The position numbers and the translations under genes were made by a program. The notes below the pieces were generated by a model. It had not been told where the DNA came from, ran no database searches, and worked only from the letters and a program-made list of their open reading frames with translations. From assembly GCF_001638985.1 (NCBI RefSeq), contig NW_017265188.1:248001-312000 (forward strand): a stretch of 64,000 nucleotides of DNA, read 5' to 3'. The first letter of the stretch is position 1, and each line of letters opens with the position of its first letter. This document shows positions 1-9,644 of this stretch, one piece after another. This DNA comes from Phycomyces blakesleeanus NRRL 1555(-). Taxonomy: Eukaryota; Mucoromycota; Mucoromycetes; Mucorales; Phycomycetaceae.

Positions 1-1364
1 TGGCATCCACAAGTAGACAAGTTCTCCCAGCAGTTGCACCATCTTTCAATGGAATGTCTGAAGAGACAAAAGTTGCAGTTTTGGTAAATATGTTAAATCT
101 TATGGAGCGAATAATAATCTAACATGTAGTAACTAGGCCTTGATCAGAGAGAAGATCTGAAAAAAGGACTTCAGATCTAATGATCCTACTGAGATTGCCG
201 AGAATGAAGCAAGACAAAGATGGAATGTAGATGAGCAGGTTGACTATCCTGATAATGTTGCTGTTGTTGCATACTTGCGGGAGTATATTCATGCCCAACC
301 CCAAGCTGTCAGCTTTTGGCCTGGCAAGGTAGTATCTATGATAAAAAGTAACTATAGGTACTGCCATCATAAAGCACATACGTTGCCTGAGCAGCACATG
401 GACAACAACCGCAGGGCAAGAATTGCCAGCCGGATTAAAGAGGTTATTACAAAACATGTTATTCATTTAAGATATTTTGTACTCATCTTATTATTTTTTC
501 TTAGATCCATACTCGCCGCCAGGATATATACACTAGGTACTGGAGGGTGGTAGACAAGGAGATGGGTCTCACAGTGGAAGAAGATTCCGAGATGGCTTTT
601 TTTGGTGCTATCCAAAAAGGAGCTATGTCGGACGGCGAGTCTGACACAGAGGAACTTTTCCCTGGATTCCCAGTGCGTGTGTTGAAAGTTGTCTATCCCA
701 GCTGGAGAAGCAATGAAGTAAGTTATTTCTTGTGGTGTGATCACGGTGTAGTAGAATATTAATAAAATAAATATAGTTCAACAAGTTTCTGGGCTTGATT
801 GATGAAAGCATGCATTGTGGTGATCCAGACACTTGGTTGTTGGATTTATTACATCTAAGAACATATTCCTATTATTATAGTAAAACAGCTATCATTACAA
901 GAACAAATGAATAATTTATTTATTTTACTTATGGTAAATCAATAAGACCAATAATTAATTACAGTAAGTACTATAATTATGACAGCTCAGTAAGCACTGA
1001 GTTAATATGAGAACACTGCAATTAGATTAAATTATAAATATAGCAGTATCAGCTCTCTAATATCTAAATGAACTCAGACTTAAGAAATTAAGGTGTGACT
1101 AACAAAGCAGATCATATCTTGATATAAAAAGGACAACTTTTTATTCTTTAATAAAGATAACCTCTATACAGTCTCAAAGTATTCTTATATACGTCTCAAT
1201 TTTTTTACTGTTGATTTTATTTTATAAAACTTCACATGCATTCCAATCATAAAGCAAAAGGGAATGCAAAGCCAAGAATGCCCAGATTTTTGAGAGAAGA
1301 AAAAAATGTTACTGTACCACGTCGGCTGATTTTGTCACTGCCTTCCTGGGCAATTAAACAATAA
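1..1364 (+). pseudogene. Mucoromycota repetitive-family gene of unknown function, split by a solo LTR
   Basis: No known domain is recognised. An open stretch at about 1-82 may be an upstream exon, so the 5' end is probably outside the window. A clear exon ends at 442; introns 443-504 and 718-776 are GT-AG and phase 0; exon 505-717 reads on from IHTRRQD and carries a basic helix, an acidic MSDGESD stretch and a PSWRS motif. The last exon runs 777-815 and then 1242-1364, interrupted by a solo LTR. Removing the LTR and one copy of its 5-bp duplication leaves an uninterrupted frame ending in PSWAIKQ and TAA (1362-1364). The WRS...PSWA layout resembles repeated Mucoromycota proteins I recall without a known role. 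It converges on the transposase remnant ending at 1371, so it could be an accessory gene of that element; this is inference. Confidence 0.5.
816..1236 (+). mobile_element. Solo LTR (421 bp) of the Ty3/gypsy family, with 5-bp TSD
   Basis: Starts TGTGGTGATCCAGACACTT like the full LTR at 2913 and ends with CA. It shares the ACAGTCTCAAAGTATT block near its end. Flanked by perfect direct repeats TGCAT at 811-815 and 1237-1241, the 5-bp duplication expected of an LTR-retrotransposon integrase. It is shorter and clearly diverged from the 2913/8492 LTRs, so it is an older insertion that lost its interior by LTR-LTR recombination. It lies inside the last exon of the gene at 1-1364. Confidence 0.9.
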
Positions 1365-1370
1365 TTTTTT

Positions 1371-2912
1371 CTATTTACATACACGCGCGTCCTTTATACT
1401 TGATTTATACCCAACAAGACTGAAAGTAAAAATGATACTAAATAGAAATAAGAAAAGAGATAAATATATTGATAAACAAAGTAAAATAGAATGAAATAAA
1501 TAAAGTAATAAAATATATAAAATAAAGGAATATATAAAAAGAAAAGACAATTTAGCATAAATTTTCTGTGGCAAAGGAATTGCAATCTTCCTATTGACAT
1601 TTCGTCTGGTTTTGTAGTCAATGATTGCTACTGGCAGAAGTATATGATGGATGGGCAGTATACTTTGGAAATCCAATTTATAGAAGTTGGCATGATAGAT
1701 TTCAATACCTTTGGGTTGTCTGTGTGTGTCTGATGTTGTTTTAAACCATCTAACAAAGGCAAAGATATGTTCATGATTCTGGTTACTGGGTGCTGTGAGA
1801 GAGTTTGTGGGTGTGAATGAGTGTACAAAAATGTACTGAATCTCTCCAACATAACCATAATGGGCATTCGTGCAATTTTCTTCAAACAAAGCTTGGATGT
1901 AGGAACCACGTCCATTGCCATTACATTCCTTATAAACTTGCCCTAGTATGTTAATAGACTTCAATATCTCAATACGATCATTTACAAATGACAAACTCGT
2001 CATGCCATTTTTGCAACTGGAGATCATCCCATCATTGTATGCAACCTGATAGTAGTCAACGAGGCAGCTGTATTCAGGCGTTGGCATCAGTGACAATAGT
2101 TTCTTTGCCAAAGGAAATGCAGTTAGTGGGAGAGGTTTGTTGCCTTTAATCAATATCAATACATCCAGCATAGCAGTAATAAAGTTGGCGAGTGAAAAAG
2201 AGAATTGAGAGTATGGGGTTATTGTTGATGCTGCTTTTTGTTGATGTTTTGTGATTTTTTTGAAAGATATCCATATATGTGTGAGTATCAGTAGATTCCA
2301 TAATATGGCTGATTATATCTTGTTTATAAACATCCTCAACGAATTGTCTTGTATACGTCAGCTCGAATTCAGTTTTCCTATTGGTCTTTATGTTTTTTAG
2401 GATACTATTGTATCGTTCAAAACTGAACAGCCAGTAACTATATACAGGTCCAAAGTTGCGAATGGTGGCTTGCAGGTGGAGATGTAGATGCATGTTTGGA
2501 GAGATTAGATCCAAGCTGTACAATGTTTCACACTCTTTGCAAAAATTCTCAAGATACTTGTGGGCTGAGGAAATGTCACTTTTGCAGACATTTGGCATAA
2601 CTAAGATTCGACATGCCTTGACAAAAAGTATCCAATTCCTAAACTTGTTCAGCGGCAAAACATCTTTAAGCACAACAGGAGAGTATACAAGACACCAAGA
2701 CTTCCACTCACTGGCTTTCATATAGGGAAACCCCTTTGCAATCTTTGTCTCAAGTAACGTGTAATCAGGCAGCAACACTATCTTCTCAACTGCCTTTTGC
2801 ATGGCAACGAGTTTTTTATCATCAATTATCCTATCTGCAACCTATCTCTCCATCATTCTCTTGGCAGTGCCTAAGAAAAGATTGTGCATTGGATTGACAA
2901 TTGTGCAGCAGA
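1371..2912 (-). pseudogene. C-terminal half of a CACTA (Tnp2-type) transposase, truncated
   Basis: Read on the minus strand from 2912, the frame opens with the NPMHNLFLGTAKRMMER motif typical of Tnp2/CACTA transposases. A nonsense TAG follows where Trp is usual, then a long frame (2802-2146) with a DUF4218-like core (HLHLQATIRNFGPVYSYW, FERYNSILKN). The C-terminal segment (about 2171-1550) continues in another frame: YIQALFEE, GEIQYIF, ending near IPLPQKIYA. The N-terminal transposase half, with the first catalytic region, is absent because the sequence is cut at 2913 by the LTR retrotransposon. It no longer encodes a working protein. CACTA transposases excise and reinsert DNA by terminal inverted repeats; none belonging to this copy was found. 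Confidence 0.8.
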
Positions 2913-3455
2913 TGTGGTGATCCAGACACTTGGATGTTGGATTTATTACATATAAGAACATATTCATATTGGGATAGTGTAGTAGCTATCATCTTGTCAG
3001 TATAAAATATATATAAACGATTAAGTAATCAGCCCAATAATTATTACAATTAGTACTGTAGATAATATCTTAAAGATTGTTAAGATAATTATATCATACT
3101 GCCGGGTAAACTGTGTCAGATCGATATGGAGCTAATTTAGTAGGAAGTCCTAAAGCTCTAGTATAAAAGAGAAAAGAATAGCTAAGAGTTAAAGAAGTAC
3201 AATTTATGACTTGATGTCATAATTGTAACACCAACACTAGTTAAGCAGTAAATACACTCTAATAATCAAATATAGTAAAGGAAGAAAGCCTTAAGAAACT
3301 AAGACGTAATGACAAGAGCAGATTGTGTTTTCTTATAAAAAGGGACACCTTTTATTTATGAATAAAGAAAACTTATATACAGTCTCAAAGTATTTCTATA
3401 TGTCTCTATTATCAAATATTTTATTTTTCTATTGTTTCGTACCTGAAATACCACA
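2913..3455 (+). repeat. 5' LTR, 543 bp
   Basis: Begins TGTGGTGATCC and ends ACCTGAAATACCACA, matching 8492-9034 over its whole length. It holds a TATA-like box at 3334-3340, so U3/R can be placed before and after about 3360. The short terminal inverted repeat TGTGG/CCACA is visible. Confidence 0.95.
3334..3340 (+). promoter_or_regulatory. TATA-like box of the 5' LTR
   Basis: TATAAAA within TTCTTATAAAAAGGGACAC. The same box recurs at the matching place in the 3' LTR (about 8913), and a similar GATATAAAAAGG lies in the solo LTR near 1120. Conservation across diverged LTRs supports a promoter role, with transcript starts expected about 25-30 bases downstream. Confidence 0.5.
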
Positions 3456-3460
3456 TTTTT

Positions 3461-3468
3461 TACTTTGA
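3461..3468 (+). other. Candidate primer-binding site complementary to the element's own LTR
   Basis: Just after the 5' LTR there is no TGG-type tRNA primer site. Instead TACTTTGA (3461-3468) is complementary to TCAAAGTA in the LTR (3385-3392), close to the expected transcript start. Tf1/sushi-like chromoviruses self-prime from the 5' end of their mRNA; the match here is only 8 bases, so this is a weak inference. Confidence 0.25.
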
Positions 3469-3477
3469 ATTCTCAAA

Positions 3478-4585
3478 ATGTCTCAACAATCCGCTGTCAA
3501 ATCTACTATCGTTTCTGGTGAAGAAACCGCCTGTGTCAACTCTGGTGTCATTCCTCCTCCTTTTGCTGCTGGTTCTGCCGACCACGATGGTGATACCGTG
3601 ATGACTCCCTTGGGTTCTGAGGACGGTGCCTCTGATTCTGAAGAAGGTTCTTCTGGTTCCGATGCTGTCCGTTCTGGTTATGAGGGTGCCAATTCTCCTC
3701 GCATCTATTTGGGTAACTCTGGAGTCAGAGTGAACAACAACCTTGTGGCCACCGTGGAAATGTTGCTGGCTTCTGCTGAGGAGGACCTCAACGCTAAGAA
3801 GGGCAACTACTATGCCGCTCTAGGCCACTACTTGGGTGTTTCCAAGAGGGATCCCACCTCTACTGCTGCCAAGTCTGCTTCCAAGGGTGCAAAGGAAGCA
3901 TAAGAACTGTTTGCTGAGGCTGAGCAAATCCTCAAGGACCTCAAGGCTTCCACTGCTCCTGCGTCTAAGCCTCATGACAAGAGAAGCACTCTGGTTCCCA
4001 GTAACCTACCTTTTCTCCAGCTTTGTTCTGAGGGTCCTCTGGTGAAGGCCAACCGCAATGTGTTCGATTTGGTGTATGACTTCTGCCAGGAGTTTACCAC
4101 AGTCCTGGAAGCACACTCTCTGTCCTTGGATTCCTGCTGGGAACGTCTGTTGCCCACTTGTTTGAACAAGGAAGAACGTTCTTGGTTTGAGAACAAGCTC
4201 AAAGGCAAGGCCTACAACTGGAAGAAGGCCAAAAGTATTCTTCTAGATCACTATGACATGCCGTTCTGTAAGTTCCTGAACATGGGTCGTGTCTGGTGCA
4301 TGAAACAAGGCAAAGGAGAATCCGCTCATTCTTTTGGTGCCAAGTTCCAAAAGTTCCACCGCCAGGCCTCATTGGACGATAGTGTTCAATTGGTTCTCTG
4401 CTTCTGGTGGAATCTGCATCTGGAGTACGGGAAGCTTGTCTCATTCCTTTGTCAGCCAACTATGGCACCAAGATGCCCTCAAAGATTGAGGACATCATCT
4501 CGTTGGTGAGTGTGTCAACAAGTGACTCCACTGCTTTGTTACATAATCCTGCCAATGGTACTGCCGCGTCCTCCTGGAGTTCGTT
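3478..4585 (+). pseudogene. Gag-like region of the Ty3/gypsy element, broken
   Basis: Starts ATG 3478 (MSQQSAVKS) with an acidic, Ser-rich N terminus. An in-frame TAA at 3901-3903 interrupts it, and the same frame then continues to about 4400 (for example FDLVYDFCQEFTTVLEAHSL and KAYNWKKAKSILLDHYDM, typical of capsid-like Gag). The coding then moves to another frame (about 4400-4585, SGVREACLIPLSANYG) and back into the pol frame. At least one nonsense change and two frame changes therefore separate the start from the zinc-knuckle region at 4714 onward. Gag builds the particle in which reverse transcription takes place, so this copy could not supply it unless recoding occurs. Confidence 0.75.
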
Positions 4586-7500
4586 TGCTGCTCACAATGG
4601 TGCGTTCTCTCTCTGCTGGTTCCCACAAGGGAAAGAAAAGGTCTTTCTCTTGCGAGGGTGGTTCTCAGTCTCCCAAGAAGTCATGGGACTTCAAGAAGGC
4701 GATGAAGAATGGCATCTGTTTCTCATGCAAGGCTCCCTGGGTTAAGGGACACTCCTGTCTGGAACGGGAGAAGTACTTGACAAAGGTTTCAAGGATGGCA
4801 GTCCGCTCCTCTGCTGGTAGACCAGCAAGAGCTTCCACTGTGGTTGAGGGGAGTCTCTCGTTGTCTTGGTCAGAGTACCAAGACAACACTAGTGCTCTGG
4901 CCAAGATGGCATTAGATTGTAAGTACAATCTTAAAAACATGGTTATTAAAAGAGATTTTAAGAACATGAGCACTAATATTACCTTTCCTATTTTGGCAAA
5001 TAATTCTATTAGAACCATCTCCTTGTTGGACTGTGGGGCCATGTTCAGTTCGGTGGACAAGAATTTTTGCTTGAAGAATGGAATAGCCATTAGTTATATC
5101 AATCACATTAATAAAGATTTATTGAACAAAAACAATGTTCATAAGTATTTTATTCGTTTGGCTGATAGCAATACCCAGATTAAAAGAATCGGTACTTGTG
5201 TGATCAGTGTAACTTGCAATAGTAAGACTATTCAATGTGAGTTTGAAGTGATGAATTTAACTAATAGTCATGAGTATGATTTCAGTATTGGTACTGATTA
5301 TATGTCTTCTCTTGGTATTGGTATTTATGATTTACCTTTATCATATGATGATGCTGATTCAAGTGAGGAACGTAGAGAAGCCGATAGACGCTTCAATAAT
5401 AAGAGTGATCTTCTTGAATCTATTGAGAGAGAAAATGAACAAAAGGAAAATAATTCGGCTGTAGGTCCCAAACAGTTTGAGGATGCTATGGATTATATTC
5501 GACCATTCATTAAAGACAATCAAGATATTCCTAAGGGTTTGTTTTGTACTATACCTGAAAGTGTTGTATGTTTGGACACTCCAGAAAATGCTACGGCGTT
5601 CAGAAGCCCTTATCCCATTCCTTACAAGATGCAAGGTGTAGTGAATGAACAGGTGAAAGAATGGCTGGACAATGGTATAATTGAAAGAGTGTCTGCAAAC
5701 ACACAATGGAATACGCCTTTGACTGTTGTCAAGAAGACGAACAGTAAAGGAGAAATTACTGGATATCGCATTTGTCATGATCCCAGATTAATTAATTGCC
5801 TGTTGAAGTCAATTGATCGTATGCCTTTGCCATTGATTGGTGAATTGTTTGAAGATTTAAAGGGTGCGAATATTTATTCCACTCTAGATTTGAAATCTGC
5901 GTTTAATTCTTTGAGGTTGAATCCAAAAAACACACACAAACTTAGTTTCACATGGCGTGGTGTACAGTACAAACCTATTGGTACAGTGTTTAGTATAAAG
6001 TATGTCAGTTCACAATTTCAAAGAACTATGAGTATAGCTTTGGAAGGACTATCTTTTGTACGGTTTTTTGTGGATGACATTGTTTGCGCAAGCAAAACGT
6101 TCAAGGAACACAAGAAACACTTGAAGCAAGTGATTGAGAGATTAACAAGGGTCAATTTGAAGTTGAATCCAAAAAAATGTCATTTCTTTCAGAAAGAAAT
6201 TTATTTGCTTGGTTTTCATATTTCACTTGAAGGAATTATAATGGACCGCAGAAAACTTGTTAATGTTGTTGAATTTCCTCAACCAAAGACGGGTAAAGAT
6301 ATCCAAAGTTATTATGGGTTGATCAACTATTTTAGAATGTTGATTCCGAATGTATCTTCCATTATGTTGCCACTAGATTCATTGAGAAATGAAAAGTCGA
6401 TTACCTATTTATGGACAGATAAGCATCAAACTGCATTTAATAACTTGAAAAAAGCACTTTTGAGTGATCTGGTGTTGTCGTACCCAGATATGAACTCTCC
6501 TTTTAGTATCAGCTGTGATGCATCTCTTACTGGTATTGGTGCAGTGTTGTATCAAGTCAAGGATGGCAAGAAAAAATATATTTCTTTTGTGGCTAAGAGC
6601 TTATCCCAAAGTGAAAGAAAGTATTCTGCAACCAAAAGAGAATTACTAGCATTAGTATTTGCACTCAAGCGTTTTCACAAGTATGTCTATGGTTCTCACT
6701 TTATCTTGTACACGGATCACAAGGCATTGACATATCTTCACACCCAACGTGTTGCGAATCTGATGATGATCGCATGGATGGACACAATTTTACAGTATGA
6801 CTTTAAGATCGTTCATTTGCCTGGTGTTTCAAATGTGCTTCCTGATGCGTTGTCACGTTTGTCTGAAGAGACTGAAACATTATCAAATGAACTGGGTGGG
6901 GATAGTGTGGTTAGATCCATCATGAGAAATAGTACTGTCACTATGGAACCGCTACCAGACATCTTGAGTGGTGAGTACTTTACTCCTCCCACAGAAAATG
7001 AAAGGAATAAGTTATTAGTTGAAGAACATTTGAAAGGTCATTTTGGTGTAGAAGCTATACTACACGCCTTAAAGAGAAAAGATATCTATTGGACCAGCTT
7101 GAAGAGTCAAGCAAATGATCTTATACAATCGTGTATACAGTGTCAACATCATAATATCACAAGAAAAGGTTATAATCCTTTAAGACCTGTGACTGCAACA
7201 CTTCCTGGTGACAGTTGGGGAATAGATCTGGCTGGGCCATTTACAACGTCGACTAGAGGAAATGAGTACCTGTTAGTGATGATAGACATCGCAAGCAAAT
7301 TTTATGTATTGCGTGCCATACCTGATAAAAGGGCAGCTACAATTGCGTTACAAGTACTGGACGTCATTAGTACATGGGGTCCGATGAGAAAGTTGCAGAG
7401 TGATTGTGGACGGGAGTTTGTGAACTCACTGATGACATGTATAAAAGAGAATGTTGGTTTTGAACATGCGTTGATTTCGCAGTACCATCCTAGAGCTAAT

Positions 7501-8376
7501 GGTGCAAGTGAAAGAGCTGTCCAGCCGGCAGTGAACACCATTAAAAAACAAATAGTTGGTAATGTCGCTGATTGGGATCAGAAGGTGCCATCTGCACAGT
7601 TGTTTTTGAATAGCAAGTATAATGCTAGGACTAAGAGTACGCCATTCTCATTAATGTTTGGAAGGAATTCAAATGACTTTGTCGATTTTAGTAAAGAAAA
7701 GGATAGTGCAACTGCTGAACAGATTCAGAAAGAGTTGCAAGAAAAAATTAAAGAAATGACTGAGATAGTCTACCCTGCCATGTTTGAACACGTAAAGCAT
7801 GTCACAGAAAAGCAAAAGGAACGCTTTGATGGAAGTCACAAAATGATAGATCTGGTTCCAGGAACCACGGTAATGATTTTGGTGACAGAAAAACAGAATA
7901 AATTAGATCCAAAGTATAAAGGATTCTACACTGTTGTTAGAAAGACTGCTGCCAATACTTATGTATTAAAAAATGAAAAGGGATTTTTAGAACCAAGGAA
8001 TTATCCTCCTTCTTTATTGAAAAAAGTTTCTGACAAGATATTAGAGCAAAAGAATAACTTTTTTGAAGTCGAAGCAATTATTGGGCACATGAAAGATGAC
8101 AAGAACAATTATTTGTATAGATGCAAATGGTTGGATTATGATGAGTCTCACGATACCTGGGAGCCAGAGGATCATTTTACTGATCCTAAGTTCATAAAGG
8201 AATACTGGCAAAGAATTGGTGAAGCACCAGAAGGTATCAAAGACATCAATAAGGCCAATACGAAATTATTAAAGGATATGAAAGTTGCATATTCCGCACC
8301 TAAAGAAAATTCAGGTACTAAAAGAAAGAATTATGCAAAGACAGCTTATCAAAAGAAGAAACGCAGTAAGATCTAA
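4510..8376 (+). CDS. pol: Pol polyprotein (PR-RT-RNase H-IN-chromodomain)
   Basis: A single open frame to TAA 8374-8376. Order: zinc-knuckle-like CFSCKAPWVKGHSC near 4714-4755; an aspartic protease core LLDCGA near 5021 (DCG in place of the usual D-S/T-G); reverse transcriptase with LDLKSAFNSL and the catalytic FVDD at 6067-6078; RNase H with SCDASLTGIGAVLYQ and YTDHKAL; integrase with an HHCC finger (HLKGHFG...CIQCQHH near 7024-7150) and D-D-E residues in GIDLAGPF, QSDCGREF and ANGASERAV; and a C-terminal chromodomain around 8053-8220 (VEAIIGH, YRCKWLDYDESHDTWEPEDH). The chromodomain usually directs insertion to chromatin marked by histone H3K9 methylation. The true protein start depends on the broken Gag upstream; the ATG at 4510 is only the first in frame. 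Confidence 0.9.
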   Translation: MCQQVTPLLCYIILPMVLPRPPGVRLLLTMVRSLSAGSHKGKKRSFSCEGGSQSPKKSWDFKKAMKNGICFSCKAPWVKGHSCLEREKYLTKVSRMAVRSSAGRPARASTVVEGSLSLSWSEYQDNTSALAKMALDCKYNLKNMVIKRDFKNMSTNITFPILANNSIRTISLLDCGAMFSSVDKNFCLKNGIAISYINHINKDLLNKNNVHKYFIRLADSNTQIKRIGTCVISVTCNSKTIQCEFEVMNLTNSHEYDFSIGTDYMSSLGIGIYDLPLSYDDADSSEERREADRRFNNKSDLLESIERENEQKENNSAVGPKQFEDAMDYIRPFIKDNQDIPKGLFCTIPESVVCLDTPENATAFRSPYPIPYKMQGVVNEQVKEWLDNGIIERVSANTQWNTPLTVVKKTNSKGEITGYRICHDPRLINCLLKSIDRMPLPLIGELFEDLKGANIYSTLDLKSAFNSLRLNPKNTHKLSFTWRGVQYKPIGTVFSIKYVSSQFQRTMSIALEGLSFVRFFVDDIVCASKTFKEHKKHLKQVIERLTRVNLKLNPKKCHFFQKEIYLLGFHISLEGIIMDRRKLVNVVEFPQPKTGKDIQSYYGLINYFRMLIPNVSSIMLPLDSLRNEKSITYLWTDKHQTAFNNLKKALLSDLVLSYPDMNSPFSISCDASLTGIGAVLYQVKDGKKKYISFVAKSLSQSERKYSATKRELLALVFALKRFHKYVYGSHFILYTDHKALTYLHTQRVANLMMIAWMDTILQYDFKIVHLPGVSNVLPDALSRLSEETETLSNELGGDSVVRSIMRNSTVTMEPLPDILSGEYFTPPTENERNKLLVEEHLKGHFGVEAILHALKRKDIYWTSLKSQANDLIQSCIQCQHHNITRKGYNPLRPVTATLPGDSWGIDLAGPFTTSTRGNEYLLVMIDIASKFYVLRAIPDKRAATIALQVLDVISTWGPMRKLQSDCGREFVNSLMTCIKENVGFEHALISQYHPRANGASERAVQPAVNTIKKQIVGNVADWDQKVPSAQLFLNSKYNARTKSTPFSLMFGRNSNDFVDFSKEKDSATAEQIQKELQEKIKEMTEIVYPAMFEHVKHVTEKQKERFDGSHKMIDLVPGTTVMILVTEKQNKLDPKYKGFYTVVRKTAANTYVLKNEKGFLEPRNYPPSLLKKVSDKILEQKNNFFEVEAIIGHMKDDKNNYLYRCKWLDYDESHDTWEPEDHFTDPKFIKEYWQRIGEAPEGIKDINKANTKLLKDMKVAYSAPKENSGTKRKNYAKTAYQKKKRSKI

Positions 8377-8479
8377 ATAAAGAGTTATTTGAGCACCACA
8401 GTACTCGTTTAAAAAAAAAAGAGAACAAGCTGATCAGAAGAATTGCTTAGAGTACTTGAACGGTATTTAGTTAATACTT

Positions 8480-8491
8480 GGGTGGGGATAA
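8480..8491 (+). other. Polypurine tract next to the 3' LTR
   Basis: GGGTGGGGATAA lies immediately 5' of the 3' LTR start at 8492, the standard place for plus-strand priming. It is the only purine-rich run there. Confidence 0.6.
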
Positions 8492-9034
8492 TGTGGTGAT
8501 CCAGACACTTGGATGTTGGATTTATTACATATAAGAACATATTCATATTGGGATAGTGTAGTAGCTATCATCTTGTCAGTATAAAATATATATAAACGAT
8601 TAAGTAATCAGCCCAATAATTATTACAATTAGTACTGTAGATAATATCTTAAAGATTGTTAAGATAATTATATCATACTGCCGGGTAAACTGTGTCAGAT
8701 CGATATGGAGCTAATTTAGTAGGAAGTCCTAAAGCTCTAGTGTAAAAGAGAAAAGAATAGCTAAGAGCTAAAGAAGTACAATTTATGACTTGATGTCATA
8801 ATTGTAATACCAACACTAGTTAAGCAGTAAATACACTCTAATAACCAAATATAGTAAAGGAAGAAAGTCTTAAGAAACTAAGACGTAATGACAGGAGCAG
8901 ATTGTGTTTTCTTATAAAAAGAGACACTTTTTATTTATGAATAAAAAAAACTGATATACAGTCTCAAAGTATTTCTATACGTCTCTATTATCAAATATTT
9001 TATTTTTTTATTGTTTCGTACCTGAAATACCACA
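8492..9034 (+). repeat. 3' LTR, 543 bp
   Basis: Full-length partner of 2913-3455 with the same ends. About a dozen substitutions against the 5' LTR are visible, almost all C/T or A/G. Confidence 0.95.
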
Positions 9035-9461
9035 GCTGCTTCTGCTTCCGCTGTTGCATCTGTTGAACTTTCTCTTCTCAGTACTTCTGACACGAATATT
9101 GCAACAGCCACGTCAAATAGCAGAAATAGTGCTGGTCCTTCTAGTAGGCTACCCACCAGAGGTACAAGACAAACAAGGGAAGAATATGAGGCAGAAAGAG
9201 ATGGCATGCTCTTTGAAAGGCTTCTGGGCATGTACCATGAGAGTGAAGAATGCACAAAAAAGTCTTGCATTCTCTCGCTGCTTCAATGAGAGAGAAGAGC
9301 GAAGTGCTTTGACAAGACTAACAGCAACAGCACCAACAGATGTTGGAATGTTAGAAAGGATTGCAAGAGAGTCCAATAACCACCTGTTAAGCATTATTGG
9401 GTCTTTCTTTAACACTAGAAATAGAAACGGTGAAAATAACAATAATGATAACAATAGCTAG
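9035..9461 (+). pseudogene. Fragment of a Harbinger-associated second ORF, cut by the LTR element
   Basis: Directly after the 3' LTR an open frame starts without a start codon (AASASAVASVELSLL, then TREEYEAERDGMLFERLLG) and ends at a TGA near 9287. The reading continues in another frame (SALTRLTATAPTDVGMLERIARE) to TAG 9459-9461, after an Asn-rich tail. It converges on the Harbinger transposase remnant on the other strand. PIF/Harbinger elements carry a second, often Myb/SANT-like, DNA-binding gene, and this could be its C-terminal part; no Myb motif is visible in what remains, so the identity is inferred from position. Confidence 0.45.
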
Positions 9462-9644
9462 TTGATTTTTTTCTTTGTTCTATAAAATGTTAAACTGAAA
9501 ATATAAAAAACAACCTTTGTTTATCTTTTGTTTATTGGTTTTTTATTGGTTATGTTGATTGTTATTCCTTCTGCCCCCTATTCTGGAGATCACTCTCAGC
9601 TGGCTGTCTTGTCTTTGTTGGCATCTTTGCTGCCTCTGCTGCTC

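Larger units (their letters stand above)
2913..9034 (+). mobile_element. Ty3/gypsy LTR retrotransposon with chromodomain (6.1 kb)
   Basis: Two 543-bp direct LTRs (2913-3455 and 8492-9034) bracket gag-like and pol sequence in the order protease, reverse transcriptase, RNase H, integrase, chromodomain. This is the Ty3/gypsy chromovirus layout. LTRs run TG...CA. A purine-rich GGGTGGGGATAA (8480-8491) directly precedes the 3' LTR and fits a polypurine tract. The flanks show no 5-bp duplication (GCAGA on the left, GCTGC on the right) and lie in different transposons, CACTA on the left and Harbinger on the right. The LTRs differ at about a dozen sites by eye, nearly all transitions, indicating a modestly old copy. 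Confidence 0.95.

Noticed and set aside
275..832. Short open frames on both strands in the first kilobase as separate genes
   Set aside because: They are parts or shadows of the multi-exon gene at 1-1364; splice sites explain the frame changes.
8935..9454. Minus-strand frames across the 3' LTR and the following fragment
   Set aside because: They overlap the LTR and the better-supported plus-strand remnant and show no domain.
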